DNA from: Legionella bononiensis
Lineage (GTDB): Bacteria > Pseudomonadota > Gammaproteobacteria > Legionellales > Legionellaceae
Assembly (NCBI RefSeq): GCF_016786215.1
Contig: NZ_JADOBG010000010.1
Coordinates: forward strand, 248,001 to 312,000
DNA length: 64,000 nucleotides
Reading direction: 5' to 3'
A program made the position numbers and the translations under genes. The notes beneath the pieces were generated by a model. That model was not told the DNA's origin and searched no databases. It saw nothing but the letters and a program-made list of their open reading frames with translations. Positions 1 through 9,136 of this stretch are shown here, piece by piece; the first letter of the stretch is position 1; every line of letters begins with the position of its first letter.

Positions 1-454
1 GAACATAATCTTGAGGAACACCATGTCCTTCGTAATATATAATACCTAAAGCCCCTTGCGCTTGATTAAGCCCCTGCTCAGAGGCCTTAGAATACCACTT
101 GAATGCTTGCTGGTAATCTTGATTAACACCATTTCCTTTGTAAAACAGTCTACCTAGTCCATTCTGTGCTTCAGCGTTGCCTTGCTCAGCAGCTTTAGAA
201 TACCACTTGAATGCTTCTCGATAATTTTGAGTAAAACCCACCCCAATTTCATACCCATAACCTAGTAAATACTGTGCATCAGGCTTTCCTTGTTCTGCAA
301 AAATTTGAAGTGCTCGCCATTTATCGACATCATTTCCATGCTTAACCTCTTGTGAATAAGAACGGGGAGAAGTCAATAATATAAGAGATAGTAGTAGAAT
401 TATCCTAACCGAAAGATACACTAAACTTTTTTTATTAATAATCGATAAGTTCAT
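1..454 (-). CDS. Sel1-like repeat protein, C-terminus beyond window
   Basis: Partial gene that runs off the left edge. Reading the minus strand from an ATG at 454 gives a hydrophobic signal peptide of about 35 residues, then Sel1-type (SLR, TPR-like) helical repeats of roughly 36 residues. Each repeat carries the hallmark AFKWYSKAAEQG and A-Q-x-x-L-G-x-x-Y motifs, and about three are visible. Sel1 proteins are scaffolds for protein-protein contacts; in Legionella several (EnhC, LpnE, LidL) are exported and affect host entry or vacuole traffic. An exported scaffold role is inferred. The missing C-terminus prevents closer assignment. Confidence 0.8.
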   Translation of the reverse strand, partial: MNLSIINKKSLVYLSVRIILLLSLILLTSPRSYSQEVKHGNDVDKWRALQIFAEQGKPDAQYLLGYGYEIGVGFTQNYREAFKWYSKAAEQGNAEAQNGLGRLFYKGNGVNQDYQQAFKWYSKASEQGLNQAQGALGIIYYEGHGVPQDYV

Positions 455-656
455 AAGTATGATATTTTCATTTATAGTAACCTTGTTGTCGGCTGCTTAT
501 AAAAATTCTTGATGAAATAGAAAGCTTGTATAAAGGCAGAGTGGAAATGCCGCATATATCCGCCATTGCTCTGTATCTATGGGGTTTTAGGACATTACAG
601 ATATATAAATATCTGAATGTTAAACTCAATAATAATGAAATTATGTTTGCCGAAGA

Positions 657-1547
657 TCAGTCGGCTCCATTTGGTGGTGGTTCAATATCTTTCCAAAAAA
701 TATATTCAGTTGGTATTTTTATAACAGAATCTGATTGAAATTCATTTTTATCTAATAAATGATATTGTTCCAATTTATAAACAAGATATTTTTCGCCACC
801 TTTTGGTTGTTTTAAAGAAAGGCATTTCCAAGGAAATGATGTTTGAAATTTAAATATATTTTTTTTGTTAGAATTAATAAAATCTCTAACTTGTTTATTA
901 ATATCTTCAATGTCTTCAAGGTGGTTTTTTATTTTTTTCAGGTAACTATCTTTATTAATTCTATTAACTTTAGTGTATACAATTTTATTGCCTTTCTGAT
1001 CAACAATAGGACTTAATTCGAAATCAATATGACTCCACTTCTCAGATAACGAAGAAGCTTTGTGTGAAAAAGTGTTTCTTTCTTTTGCCAAGGAGTTCCA
1101 TTTATGACTATACTTAGCTAATTCTTTGTTGTGCTCAATTTCCTTTAGAAGCTTGAGTTCATCAACTAAATTGTTAAAATAAAAATTTCTTTTTTCTTCC
1201 ATTTTTAGAAATAAATATGCAAGTAAACTGGTGTATCTTTCCCATGCCCTATAAAACTGTTCATACACTATGTAAAGTCTATGAAGAATTAGCATGTCAC
1301 TCAACTCGCTTCCCTCGTCTATTAAAATGAAATCTCCGATCGAAATTTGTATATTTGCAATACTCCAAAAGATTTCCGTGCATTTACACTTTATTTTATC
1401 ATTTAAATAAGACTTTAATTCCGTATTACTTTCAAAAAAAACACCATTTAGCCACTCTTTAAAATTTGCCGCTGTTGTCAACAAAGTGAGCGAATTATCT
1501 TTAAATGCTTTTCCTATCTCTTCTATCAGTTGTTTAGCATCTGTCAT
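657..1547 (-). CDS. Unknown protein with HEPN-like R-x4-H motif
   Basis: Unrecognised soluble, mostly helical protein of about 296 residues, Lys/Glu/Asn-rich and AT-rich in codon use. The first in-frame ATG is at 1547; four codons upstream only a TTG is available. Near residue 165 it has ERNTFSHK, preceded by helices with many aromatic residues. The R-N-x3-H pattern matches the R-x4-6-H motif of HEPN-fold proteins, which include RNases in toxin-antitoxin, abortive-infection and other defence systems. There is no signal peptide or membrane segment. No obvious antitoxin lies next to it; the nearest genes are two small orphan genes and a serine recombinase on the same strand. HEPN membership is an inference from one short motif. 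Confidence 0.5.
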   Translation of the reverse strand: MTDAKQLIEEIGKAFKDNSLTLLTTAANFKEWLNGVFFESNTELKSYLNDKIKCKCTEIFWSIANIQISIGDFILIDEGSELSDMLILHRLYIVYEQFYRAWERYTSLLAYLFLKMEEKRNFYFNNLVDELKLLKEIEHNKELAKYSHKWNSLAKERNTFSHKASSLSEKWSHIDFELSPIVDQKGNKIVYTKVNRINKDSYLKKIKNHLEDIEDINKQVRDFINSNKKNIFKFQTSFPWKCLSLKQPKGGEKYLVYKLEQYHLLDKNEFQSDSVIKIPTEYIFWKDIEPPPNGAD

Positions 1548-1709
1548 ATTTATTCTCAATTTCTAAAATCAGCTCTGTTTTTCTAAATTTTAGACTCATA
1601 TGTTTTTTAAACGCCATGATATAAAGTCTCATAAATTTCCTTTGAATCTACTTAAAGAAAGGGCATTTATGGCCTTTGTTGTGTGGATAAGGTAATAAAC
1701 CGGTTTTTT

Positions 1710-1742
1710 GTTTACCAATCATAAAAAGTACGAGTGGTAAAC
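1710..1742. repeat. 8-bp perfect inverted repeat, 17-nt spacer
   Basis: GTTTACCA at 1710-1717 is mirrored by TGGTAAAC at 1735-1742. It lies between the 73-codon gene and the HEPN-like gene. It could be an operator or a recombinase site for the nearby serine recombinase. No T-run follows, so it is not a typical terminator. Function unknown. Confidence 0.35.
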
Positions 1743-1758
1743 ATTATATAAGGCAGTG

Positions 1759-1980
1759 CTAGCACCCTCGAGCTGCCCTCGCAAGCATATCCTCTACAGT
1801 CTTTTCAATAAATTCACGGCCAGTGTTCTTTAATAACTCTTCTCGCCATACACGATTTTTATTTATTAATTCTTTTTGAAGGAGAAATGCTTGTTCTGTA
1901 TTTCCTGCTTCTATCGCTATAAGTACTTTATCCTCTATTTCTAACAACTCCTTATTTATTTTAAGCATATTGAACCCCAT
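1759..1980 (-). CDS. Small orphan protein, 73 aa
   Basis: Short charged helical protein without signal peptide or membrane segment, not recognised. Heptad-like Leu/Ile/Glu spacing over most of its length suggests a helical hairpin or coiled coil. The start is uncertain: the ATG at 1980 has no clear ribosome site, while the ATG at 1968 follows GGGG. It stands about 100 bases downstream of another small gene and the serine recombinase on the same strand, so it may be cargo of a small mobile unit. Function not assigned. Confidence 0.5.
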   Translation of the reverse strand: MGFNMLKINKELLEIEDKVLIAIEAGNTEQAFLLQKELINKNRVWREELLKNTGREFIEKTVEDMLARAARGC

Positions 1981-2083
1981 GAATAAAATTACCGTTATTT
2001 AGAACTTTCACTTACTAGATATAGAATAGATTTAAATAGAACCATTACATGACTATTAAGGTGCAAACAGAATTAATTCTCTA

Positions 2084-2302
2084 CTACCAAACATCTTCTG
2101 ATAATCCTGCGTCAATCTTGCATTTAGCTCTTTTCATTGCAAATTCTAAAGCTTCATTTTCTTTTGTAAAACGTTCAGGACATTCTCTATTTATCTCCAT
2201 ATTAATCCCAACATTTAAAGTAATTTTATAGCTAGGCTGAAATCCATCTGGAAATTTAACTGCAAAGCAATATATTTCCATATCTTTATATAACTCTTTC
2301 AT
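2084..2302 (-). CDS. Small orphan protein, 72 aa
   Basis: Unrecognised 72-residue protein with a well-placed ribosome site (GGAG six bases before the ATG). It begins 25 bases after the stop of the serine recombinase gene on the same strand, so the two are probably cotranscribed. The sequence alternates short beta-like stretches (EIYCFAVKF) with a basic helix and has no membrane segment. It could be a small partner of the recombinase or passenger DNA. No family could be named. Confidence 0.55.
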   Translation of the reverse strand: MKELYKDMEIYCFAVKFPDGFQPSYKITLNVGINMEINRECPERFTKENEALEFAMKRAKCKIDAGLSEDVW

Positions 2303-2327
2303 TAAAAACTCCTTTTTATATTGAGAA

Positions 2328-2876
2328 TTATTCGTTTATGTATTTATAAAGTGTAGTCTTTCCTACCCCAACCATCTTACAAATTAATTGAATTGAATGT
2401 TTTTTATTGGAATAAAGTGTTTTCACCAACTCCTTTTGTTCATCGGTAAGTTTTTTCGGCCTGCCACCTTGACGGCCTCTAGCCCTTGCTGCTTCAAGAC
2501 CTGCACGAGTACGTTCCTTAATTAAATTACGTTCGAACTCAGAGAGCGCTCCAAAGACATGAAACATAAATTTTCCTGATGAAGTTTCAGTATTAATAGA
2601 CTCGGTAATACTGTGAAAGCCAATTCCTTTTTCTTCAAGCCCACTCACATACGAAATAAGATGCGTGAGTGATCGCCCTAACCTATCCAAGCGCCAAACA
2701 ACTAAGACATCCCCTTTTCTTAAGTATTTTTCAACTTTATCTAATCCAGGTCGTTCTGAAACTGAACCACTAATTTTATCCGTGAAGATTTCCTCGCAAC
2801 CTGCCCTTTTCAATTCATCTAGTTGCAGGTCTAAATTTTGTTCATGCGTAGAAACACGTGCATACCCTACTCTCAT
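2328..2876 (-). CDS. Serine recombinase (resolvase/invertase family)
   Basis: Complete 182-residue small serine recombinase that cuts and religates DNA through a covalent phosphoserine. Residues 1-140 form the catalytic domain: it opens with GYARVST (nucleophile Ser9), continues with VWRLDRLGRS around residue 65, and ends with the arm helix EFERNLIKERTRAGL. Residues 145-182 form a helix-turn-helix (LICKMVGVGKTTLYKYI). Length and layout match Tn3 resolvases and Gin/Hin-type invertases. Tn3-family TnpA, terminal repeats or an invertible promoter are not visible nearby, so it may be an orphan from a plasmid or transposon. RBS AAGGA precedes the ATG. Confidence 0.92.
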   Translation of the reverse strand: MRVGYARVSTHEQNLDLQLDELKRAGCEEIFTDKISGSVSERPGLDKVEKYLRKGDVLVVWRLDRLGRSLTHLISYVSGLEEKGIGFHSITESINTETSSGKFMFHVFGALSEFERNLIKERTRAGLEAARARGRQGGRPKKLTDEQKELVKTLYSNKKHSIQLICKMVGVGKTTLYKYINE

Positions 2877-3216
2877 TATTATTCCTTGTAGTTCTGAAAG
2901 ACTAAAAGAATAGATTAAAATGAACTTTGATTAATGTATAGAGTTTTCGAACTGGTTTTCACGGCGAAATACAAATTTTTGAGCATCAATTTTATGCGTT
3001 CACAAACCCATCGATTACTGAATGCTTGAAATTAACGGAGCTAGCAATTTACCAAGGGTATTTTAAGTAAACCCCATCTATTTCTAAATCTCTCTTTCTA
3101 AAAAATATAATTAATAAAATCTATATGGATGCTGCTGTTTACCCCGGTAGTAATTAATATTGGCGAACCTTGGGAATTAGAAGTAAAATCTAATAACAGT
3201 TTAGTAAGAGGTAATA
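2877..3216. other. Intergenic, no gene recognised
   Basis: AT-rich spacer between the leftward recombinase and the rightward SDR gene, so it should hold both promoters. No open frame of note, hairpin or repeat was recognised. An AGAGG ribosome site lies just before the SDR start. Confidence 0.5.
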
Positions 3217-3972
3217 ATGGATTTTAAAGATAAAAAAGTAATTGTTACAGGAGCTAACCGCAGTATTGGTCGAAAAATCGCTGAAAACTTTGCTAAACAA
3301 GGAGCTGACCTAGTCATTAGCTATCGCAGCGACGCAAAGGGGGCTGAAGAAACGATTAAAGCTATAAAAGATGCTGGCCGTGTTGCTGAAGCTTTTTATG
3401 CTGATTTTACCCAAATGGAACAGGTCGCATATTTTGCAAAGCAAGCAATTGATTATCTAGGACATGTAGATATTTTAATTAACAATGCAGGGATGCTCTG
3501 TCGCGAAAATTTGTTTGAACTAAGTCCTGAAAAAATGCAGCAAGTATTTCAAGTTAATACTTTGTCGCCTCTTTATTTAACGCAGCTTTGTTCACAAAAT
3601 ATGATTCAAAACAAGATAGCGGGTTCGATTATAAACATTTCCTCGATCAGCGGTACTATTACCATGCCCAAAGGTATCGGTTATGGGGCATCGAAGGCCG
3701 CCTTGAATAAATGGACAAAACATGCGGCCCTTAATTTGGCACAATATGGTATCCGCGTAAACGTTGTCGCACCGGGAGTTATTGAATCCGGAATGAATGA
3801 AAACACCTCTGTTAGTAATCCTGAATTATGGGAGTACTATATCAACAACATTCCCTTAAACAGACCAGGGAAACCAGATGACATCGCAAATTTTGTTTCA
3901 TTTCTTACATCAAAAAAAGCAGACTGGATTACGGGGAAAGTATTTGAAATAGATGGAGGTCATGCTATTTGA
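3217..3972 (+). CDS. Short-chain dehydrogenase/reductase (SDR)
   Basis: Classical SDR of 251 residues, the usual family length. It has the Rossmann dinucleotide motif TGANRSIG at residues 11-18, NNAG at 89-92, the catalytic serine region ISSISG near 143, and the catalytic Y156-x3-K160 pair. Such enzymes reduce or oxidise carbonyl/alcohol groups with NAD(P)H; FabG-like 3-oxoacyl reductases and glucose dehydrogenases are close in shape, so substrate cannot be read from sequence. The second glycine of the usual TGxxxGIG motif is replaced (Ser16), which is tolerated in some members. It is a monocistronic gene with no metabolic partner alongside. Confidence 0.88.
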   Translation: MDFKDKKVIVTGANRSIGRKIAENFAKQGADLVISYRSDAKGAEETIKAIKDAGRVAEAFYADFTQMEQVAYFAKQAIDYLGHVDILINNAGMLCRENLFELSPEKMQQVFQVNTLSPLYLTQLCSQNMIQNKIAGSIINISSISGTITMPKGIGYGASKAALNKWTKHAALNLAQYGIRVNVVAPGVIESGMNENTSVSNPELWEYYINNIPLNRPGKPDDIANFVSFLTSKKADWITGKVFEIDGGHAI

Positions 3973-4518
3973 TAGCTATTCCTTCAATAAATCAAAGGGT
4001 TCTATTTGACTGTTCTAGGTGTTTCAATAGTGTCGCGAAGGCTGCAAACCCTATGTTTACCTTCGATATGGCTTGGAGCTGGGAAACCCATTGCAATCTA
4101 TAATTAGTCATAAAAGCTCCAGAACAGTTTTAAAGGTCAAATTATTTACTATAGAGAATTCTATTATATATGTGAACTTTTTTACCTTGGGGTTTTAGAA
4201 CAAAAAAAGGGCTTCAAATTACATCTCAACATCAGACAAACTACCTACGATTAATCTCACTTGTCCATGTATTCTATTTAATTTTTGTGCTTCAAATCGG
4301 AATCTGAAATGGACTTTGAGCTACGATTATTCGAATCTTCTGAATTAAGGCTTGAGGAATCTAAAGTCATAATACTAATAATATGTATAAAACGATCACT
4401 GTTATATAAAGAATTTTTTGCTTCAGGTTGTTTTCACGATATATTATCTCGCAGTTAAGTGCTTCGTCCCAACTTGTTTTTCCTTGTTTTTGAAGTCTTG
4501 GGCGGCTAGAAGCAAGCG
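3973..4518. other. Gene-free AT-rich stretch
   Basis: No convincing coding frame, hairpin or RNA gene recognised. It separates the SDR gene from an IS3 fragment and may contain further unrecognisable insertion-sequence debris. Confidence 0.4.
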
Positions 4519-4719
4519 TCAATATAATAAATCTAAAACTACCGCTAAATAAAGCCAGCCTCTCTGTGTGGGAATAAATAGTGTATCAGACACCCAAGCT
4601 TTATTTCTTTCTACAAGGTTAAAGTGACGCTTTATCCGATCAGGTGATGCTTTTAAAGTATTTTTCGAGTCGGTTGTAATAACAAATTTTTTTGCCATTT
4701 TCGATTTTATATTCCACAA
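4519..4719 (-). pseudogene. IS3-family transposase (OrfB) fragment
   Basis: A 66-codon frame matching the start of the DDE integrase core of IS3-family OrfB: an N-x-x-W-V-S-D-T-x-x-I-P-T segment, where D is the first catalytic aspartate, followed by GWLYLAVVLDL. Everything before and after is missing: the usual OrfB is about 280 residues and OrfA is absent. The fragment ends in a stop immediately after VVLDLLY, where an intact protein continues with S/F-x-R. No terminal inverted repeats were located. It is a decayed insertion-sequence remnant. Confidence 0.8.
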
Positions 4720-4900
4720 TCAGCCAGGAACTATGAACCATTGCATGCTAACCAATTGGATGCATGACTTGACCTCGGGTTCCAATGCATTACGCTGATT
4801 TGGCGGTCAATACGTACAATTTGAGCATTAAGAGTGGCGAATTGAACCCATGCACTGTCAACACCAGAATAGTGTTGAATGTAATTTAAGGACATGTTTT

Positions 4901-6640
4901 ATGAAGTTACTGCTCTCTGAAGAAAAACTCCGCCCTGTTTGCACCCTTGCATCATCTTCCATTCTTGCAACTCTACTGACCATAAACGTCTCTGCTCCAG
5001 CACATGCAACGTCAACATCTTCTTCTAATGAGCAAGAAAAACGGATTCAAGCACTGGAAGATAGGATTCGTTTACTGGAAAAATTGCTTATTGCACAACA
5101 AAAAATATCGACCAATTCATCCCATAGATCAAAAAGAAATAGCGCTACTCACACCATTAAGCCCACTCCTTCTATCACATCGGGCAAACTGCATGTCAAA
5201 CAGCCCGTAGTACAGAAACCCGAAGCACATCCAGTATCCTCAGTTTCTCTTAAGAAACCATTCACTACAAAAGATAAAAAAATTTATCTAAAAGGACTGA
5301 CGATCTCACCTGGCGGATTTTTGGCTGGCGAAGGTTTTACTCGCTCACTTTATCAACAATCTGATGTGGGATCCTTCTTCGGCGGAATTCCACTTGGCAA
5401 TAACCCCTTGCATTATATGAGTGAAACCAGATTCTCTGCACGTTCATCACGTTTGTCCAGTCTGTTTGAGGGAGTAATCAATCCCGAAACTTTAGTAGCC
5501 GGATATATAGAGGTCGATTTTTTTGGCAACGGTTCAGCAAATTCCACTGAAAGTAATTCCTTCGATCTGAGATTAAGGCATGCTTATTTTAATACCGACT
5601 GGAATAATTGGGGAGTTCATGTCCTGGCTGGTCAAACCTTTTCACTTGCAACAACTAATCTAAAAGGAATAACGCCTCGCAATGAGTTTCTTCCACTAAC
5701 CATTGATGCCCAATTTGTCATTGGTTATGTTTGGAAACGCCAACCCCAATTGCGTCTGGTAAAGAATCTGGGCGATCTGTTCACCGCAGCGATCTCAATA
5801 GAAAACGCTCAAACGACCTTCGGCGGCACACCCTGCGGAACCAATTTGGGCAATGGGGTTATAAGCCAGATTTGTTCTAGCCCCGGAATTCAAACTCTTC
5901 CCAATATTGTGTTTTTTTCTTTGAACAACATTCCTGATGTAATTGGAAAGCTGGCTTATGAAGACACTATTAATAACCATAGAGTTCACATTGAAGGTTT
6001 CGGTTTGCACCGTAATTTGTATAATCGCGTTCGAAGCGTGCCTGACTTTAATGAAAATCATAATACAAGTGCGTACGGTTTTGGTGGTGGCGGATTGATC
6101 GAATTAATTCCGAAATACCTTGATCTTCATGGAAATTTCCTGGCAGGCCGCGGCGTAGGAAGTTATTCCTCCGGTTTTCTTCCTGATGCGACTTTAAATT
6201 CCAATGGTTCATTAATCGCGATACCTGAAGTTATATTCATGGCAGGTGCAACATGGCATGCCACTTCAAAATTTGACGTCTATGTCTATGGTGGTAAAGA
6301 ACAAGAAGATCGCACTTATTTCAGAGTTAATGACAATTACTTTGGGTATGGTGTTCCTAACGCAAACAATACTGGATGCAACATTGAATACGGTATTTGT
6401 GGGGGAAACAATCAGACCTTATGGCAAGTGACAACCGGTTTATGGAATAAGGTGTATCAAGGGGATTACGGTGATGTACGTGCTGGCCTTCAATATTCCT
6501 ATACTGTGCGAAAAATCTTTTCAGGTAATGGAGGACAGGAGAATTTACTTAACCCCCAATACATGGGTTATCAAACCCATGATAATATGGTTTTTGCCAG
6601 CCTGCGCTATTATCCATTTACTTTCAGCGGCAACTACTAA
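4901..6640 (+). CDS. DcaP-like outer-membrane porin
   Basis: Exported protein of 579 residues from the ATG at 4901, which has AAGGA nine bases upstream; a longer frame opens at 4850 without a ribosome site. It shows a signal peptide ending near APAHA, then a coiled-coil stretch (residues 45-75, EKRIQALEDRIRLLEKLL), a Ser/Pro/Lys linker, and a long beta-barrel-like domain with alternating aromatic residues closing in a C-terminal aromatic strand. An N-terminal coiled coil followed by a barrel is the layout of DcaP-type trimeric porins, which pass small anionic solutes. Substrate unknown. No operon partner. Confidence 0.7.
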   Translation: MKLLLSEEKLRPVCTLASSSILATLLTINVSAPAHATSTSSSNEQEKRIQALEDRIRLLEKLLIAQQKISTNSSHRSKRNSATHTIKPTPSITSGKLHVKQPVVQKPEAHPVSSVSLKKPFTTKDKKIYLKGLTISPGGFLAGEGFTRSLYQQSDVGSFFGGIPLGNNPLHYMSETRFSARSSRLSSLFEGVINPETLVAGYIEVDFFGNGSANSTESNSFDLRLRHAYFNTDWNNWGVHVLAGQTFSLATTNLKGITPRNEFLPLTIDAQFVIGYVWKRQPQLRLVKNLGDLFTAAISIENAQTTFGGTPCGTNLGNGVISQICSSPGIQTLPNIVFFSLNNIPDVIGKLAYEDTINNHRVHIEGFGLHRNLYNRVRSVPDFNENHNTSAYGFGGGGLIELIPKYLDLHGNFLAGRGVGSYSSGFLPDATLNSNGSLIAIPEVIFMAGATWHATSKFDVYVYGGKEQEDRTYFRVNDNYFGYGVPNANNTGCNIEYGICGGNNQTLWQVTTGLWNKVYQGDYGDVRAGLQYSYTVRKIFSGNGGQENLLNPQYMGYQTHDNMVFASLRYYPFTFSGNY

Positions 6641-6769
6641 TCAGGCAAAAGCATCAGACGCCTTTCGCACAAATCAATCTCTTGAGCCACCCCTCATTTT
6701 TTATACATATCTTGCTTTATCTTATTGATTTTTAACAATCAATCATAGAGAATCGCTTCCCTGATAACG

Positions 6770-6937
6770 CTATTGGTGACTCCGTTTATATTCATCTGCA
6801 AATTTAAGATCCGCTTTATGTAATGCTAAATCAGCAAGTTTTTTAAATTTACCTCCTTTGAGTTTAATTATTTTTACAGCATCAGGAATATCTCAAATTA
6901 ACTTGTCTTTCTCATATCGAACTGGAAAATTTTCCAT
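6770..6937 (-). pseudogene. Short frame with in-frame TGA
   Basis: Minus-strand frame of 55 sense codons if one TGA (codon 15, bases 6893-6895) is read through; a TGG at that place would restore it. It has a very strong ribosome site (AGGAGGGGG) before the ATG at 6937, which suggests a once-real gene. The product would be a small Lys/Asp-rich protein, not recognised. It lies just downstream of the broken recombinase on the same strand, so the whole patch appears to be decaying. Sequencing error is the alternative explanation for the stop. Confidence 0.45.
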
Positions 6938-6998
6938 ATGAAGCCCCCTCCTATCCCTATTGTAATCATTTAGATAAGCATCTCAATTCTTGAAAATA

Positions 6999-7642
6999 TT
7001 ATTTAAATAATTCCTCTATTGTTATTTGCATTTCATCCTGGCTAGGCTTTGCATAACGAAATATTTCTTTAATAGATACGTTACCACTTAGCTCTTGAGC
7101 AAAATGCACGCCATGCTTATCAGTTACTTTCTTTAAAAAAGTGTGGCATAGTTGATGAGGAGTAAATTCAAATTGTTCATGTTCCGGCAAAAATGCTAAA
7201 GCTTGTTTTAAAACTCTTTGGCAAATGCGATAAACATCCAAGGTTTGTAAACGTGTCCCATAGCGTGAAATAAATAATGGTTCATCATTTAGAGCAGCCC
7301 TTTGTTCTAAATACTAAACTAAATATCCCCTACTTTCTTGTGGTAAAGGAATTTTTTGACTAATACGCTTTGATTTATGACGTAGCACTTCGCACAGCCT
7401 TTTTGTCGATACTGATCCACATTTAAGTTAACCACTTCAGATTCACGAAGTCCTGTGTCTAAAAGTACATAAAATAGAGCTGTTTCCATTAAAGGATTTT
7501 GATTTTTACGAGTGCAAGTTTTAATGCGTTGCTCACAGGCAGACTTTAAGCGCATCAATTGTCTCGATGTTAACCCATTCCATAGGAATATTAAATTTGA
7601 AAATAATTGGTGCATACCACTATAATTCCAGACTGTAAGCAA
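6999..7642 (-). pseudogene. Tyrosine recombinase/integrase, frameshifted
   Basis: Two minus-strand pieces in different frames make one tyrosine recombinase catalytic domain. The upstream piece (7642-7319) contains ALFYVLLDTGLRESEVVNLN with the first catalytic arginine. The downstream piece (open from about 7310 to 6999) contains the Box II region FTPHQLCHTF and the YAKPSQDE segment with the nucleophilic tyrosine. The frame breaks near 7315. In Box II the catalytic R of H-x-L-R-H is a cysteine, a second inactivating change. The N-terminal core-binding domain is also largely missing. A dead integrase remnant. Confidence 0.8.
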
Positions 7643-7669
7643 TACAATATCGGTCTACCGAGGACTTTC

Positions 7670-8464
7670 ATGAAAAAGGGTAAAGACATCTCGGTAAGTT
7701 TTGATGGTCTATATCTGATTCATCAAAATCTTCCTGGGAAGCAGGTTCAGCAAATCACTTTACAAGAAGCACTTTTATTTATCCCTTTGCAAGGAGAAAT
7801 CAGCATTATTTTGGAGGGAAAAACTCTGCAATTGGGTGTGAGTAAAATGTTATACCTGCCACCAAATCTGACACATTCTTTTTCTTCCACTACTAAAAGT
7901 GGCGAGCGGCTAATTGCTTTGATTGACCCTAACAAATACCAAGTGAGCTTTTCTTCTTCAGTACCCTTAATTCTTCCCGTAGATCATTTGATAAAGGAGC
8001 TACTCTTTTATTTATTACTCCACCCAAAAACAAACAATGCGCAATCGTTAATTCAGGTATTTTGTGAAACTTTGCATGAGATATTGATGCGGACGTCCTC
8101 CAATTACATGCAATCAGTGGAGCATTTAGAAGCAAAAGCGAGCGATCCACGTTTAAAAATAGCCTTAAATTACATGCGGGAGCACTTAGCAGATAATATT
8201 AATATAAACGATGTGGCACGTCATTCCGGATTGAGTAGTCGTAGTCTTAATCGATTGGCAGCGATTGAAACGGGACTACAACCAAAGCAGTGGCTGATTC
8301 ATTATCGAATATCAAAGGCAAAGGAACTCCTACGCCTATCTGGAAACTCCGTTACTCAGGTAGCCTTTATGGTAGGCTATAATTCCTTAGGTCAATTCAT
8401 TGCAACCTTTCGTACTCATACTGGGCAATTGCCTTCTGAATATCTCAATATGGCTAAAAACTGA
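7670..8464 (+). CDS. AraC-family transcriptional regulator
   Basis: Regulator of 264 residues from the ATG at 7670, which has GAGGA upstream; the frame itself is open from 7607. The N-terminal 150 residues look like a cupin sensing domain (LFIPLQGEISIILEGKTLQL, then YLPPNLTHSF). The C-terminal 100 residues contain the two AraC helix-turn-helix units: INDVARHSGLSSRSLNRL and VTQVAFMVGYNSLGQFIATF, followed by the P-S-E-Y signature. It probably controls the SnoaL-like gene 87 bases downstream on the same strand, or itself. The ligand is unknown. Confidence 0.9.
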   Translation: MKKGKDISVSFDGLYLIHQNLPGKQVQQITLQEALLFIPLQGEISIILEGKTLQLGVSKMLYLPPNLTHSFSSTTKSGERLIALIDPNKYQVSFSSSVPLILPVDHLIKELLFYLLLHPKTNNAQSLIQVFCETLHEILMRTSSNYMQSVEHLEAKASDPRLKIALNYMREHLADNININDVARHSGLSSRSLNRLAAIETGLQPKQWLIHYRISKAKELLRLSGNSVTQVAFMVGYNSLGQFIATFRTHTGQLPSEYLNMAKN

Positions 8465-8551
8465 AAATTAATGGCGAGATTTTAGAATCATTTCATTCTC
8501 CTTGCTCATAAACTGCATAGGTTAAACAACAAACCGTGAGGAGAAAATAGA

Positions 8552-9073
8552 ATGATACGAAAAAAAACAAGTAACTGGTCAAGAAATATAACTCTTTGTT
8601 TTGCAATGATCTTTCAGATTGTGACTGCCCATGCTTACTATATTCCGAAGGCAACGCAGTCCGAAAGCGAAATTCAAATAGTACAAAAATATTTTGAAGC
8701 TCTAGCCACAGGTGACATGGCCTTGCTCGATAGCCTGCTTTCTGAAAATATCATTTGGCATCAACCTGGAAATGGTTCTTTGTCAAAAACTTATTACGGT
8801 AAGCAGGAAGTATTTTCACTATTTGGTCAATTTATGAAAATCAGTGAAAATACGTTCAAAATCGATGAAGTAAAAAACATCATGGCTAATAACTTCTTAG
8901 TAGCCGCTACCCTTCATTTCTCCGCCCATAAATCCAATGGCAGCAAACTGTCTATGGACGGAGTTGACTTAATGAAAATTAATAATGGCCAAATTGTCGA
9001 GGTCTATCTTTTTTCAGCAAACCAATCCGAAGAAGATGCTTTTTGGAGTTCTGAAACGCAATTAAAACCTTAA
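8552..9073 (+). CDS. Secreted SnoaL/NTF2-like protein
   Basis: A 173-residue protein with strong ribosome site (GAGGAGAAAATAG before the ATG) and a signal peptide of about 28 residues ending near AHAYY. The mature part is one cystatin/NTF2 cone fold of the SnoaL type: VQKYFEALATGDMALLDSLL, then the IIWHQPGNG segment and late strands with GVDLMKINNGQIVEVYLF. SnoaL-like proteins include polyketide cyclases, ester hydrolases and ligand binders; no catalytic set can be named here. It is likely coregulated with, or by, the preceding AraC gene. Confidence 0.78.
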   Translation: MIRKKTSNWSRNITLCFAMIFQIVTAHAYYIPKATQSESEIQIVQKYFEALATGDMALLDSLLSENIIWHQPGNGSLSKTYYGKQEVFSLFGQFMKISENTFKIDEVKNIMANNFLVAATLHFSAHKSNGSKLSMDGVDLMKINNGQIVEVYLFSANQSEEDAFWSSETQLKP

Positions 9074-9136
9074 AGTCCTTTGACAATTCGCCTAATGGTT
9101 ACGTTCTGCTGCATGTCCTCAGGGTTCATGGATTCA

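Noticed and set aside
5795..6061. Minus-strand frame inside the DcaP-like porin gene
   Set aside because: Fully overlaps a strong coding frame with signal peptide and barrel features; no own ribosome site.
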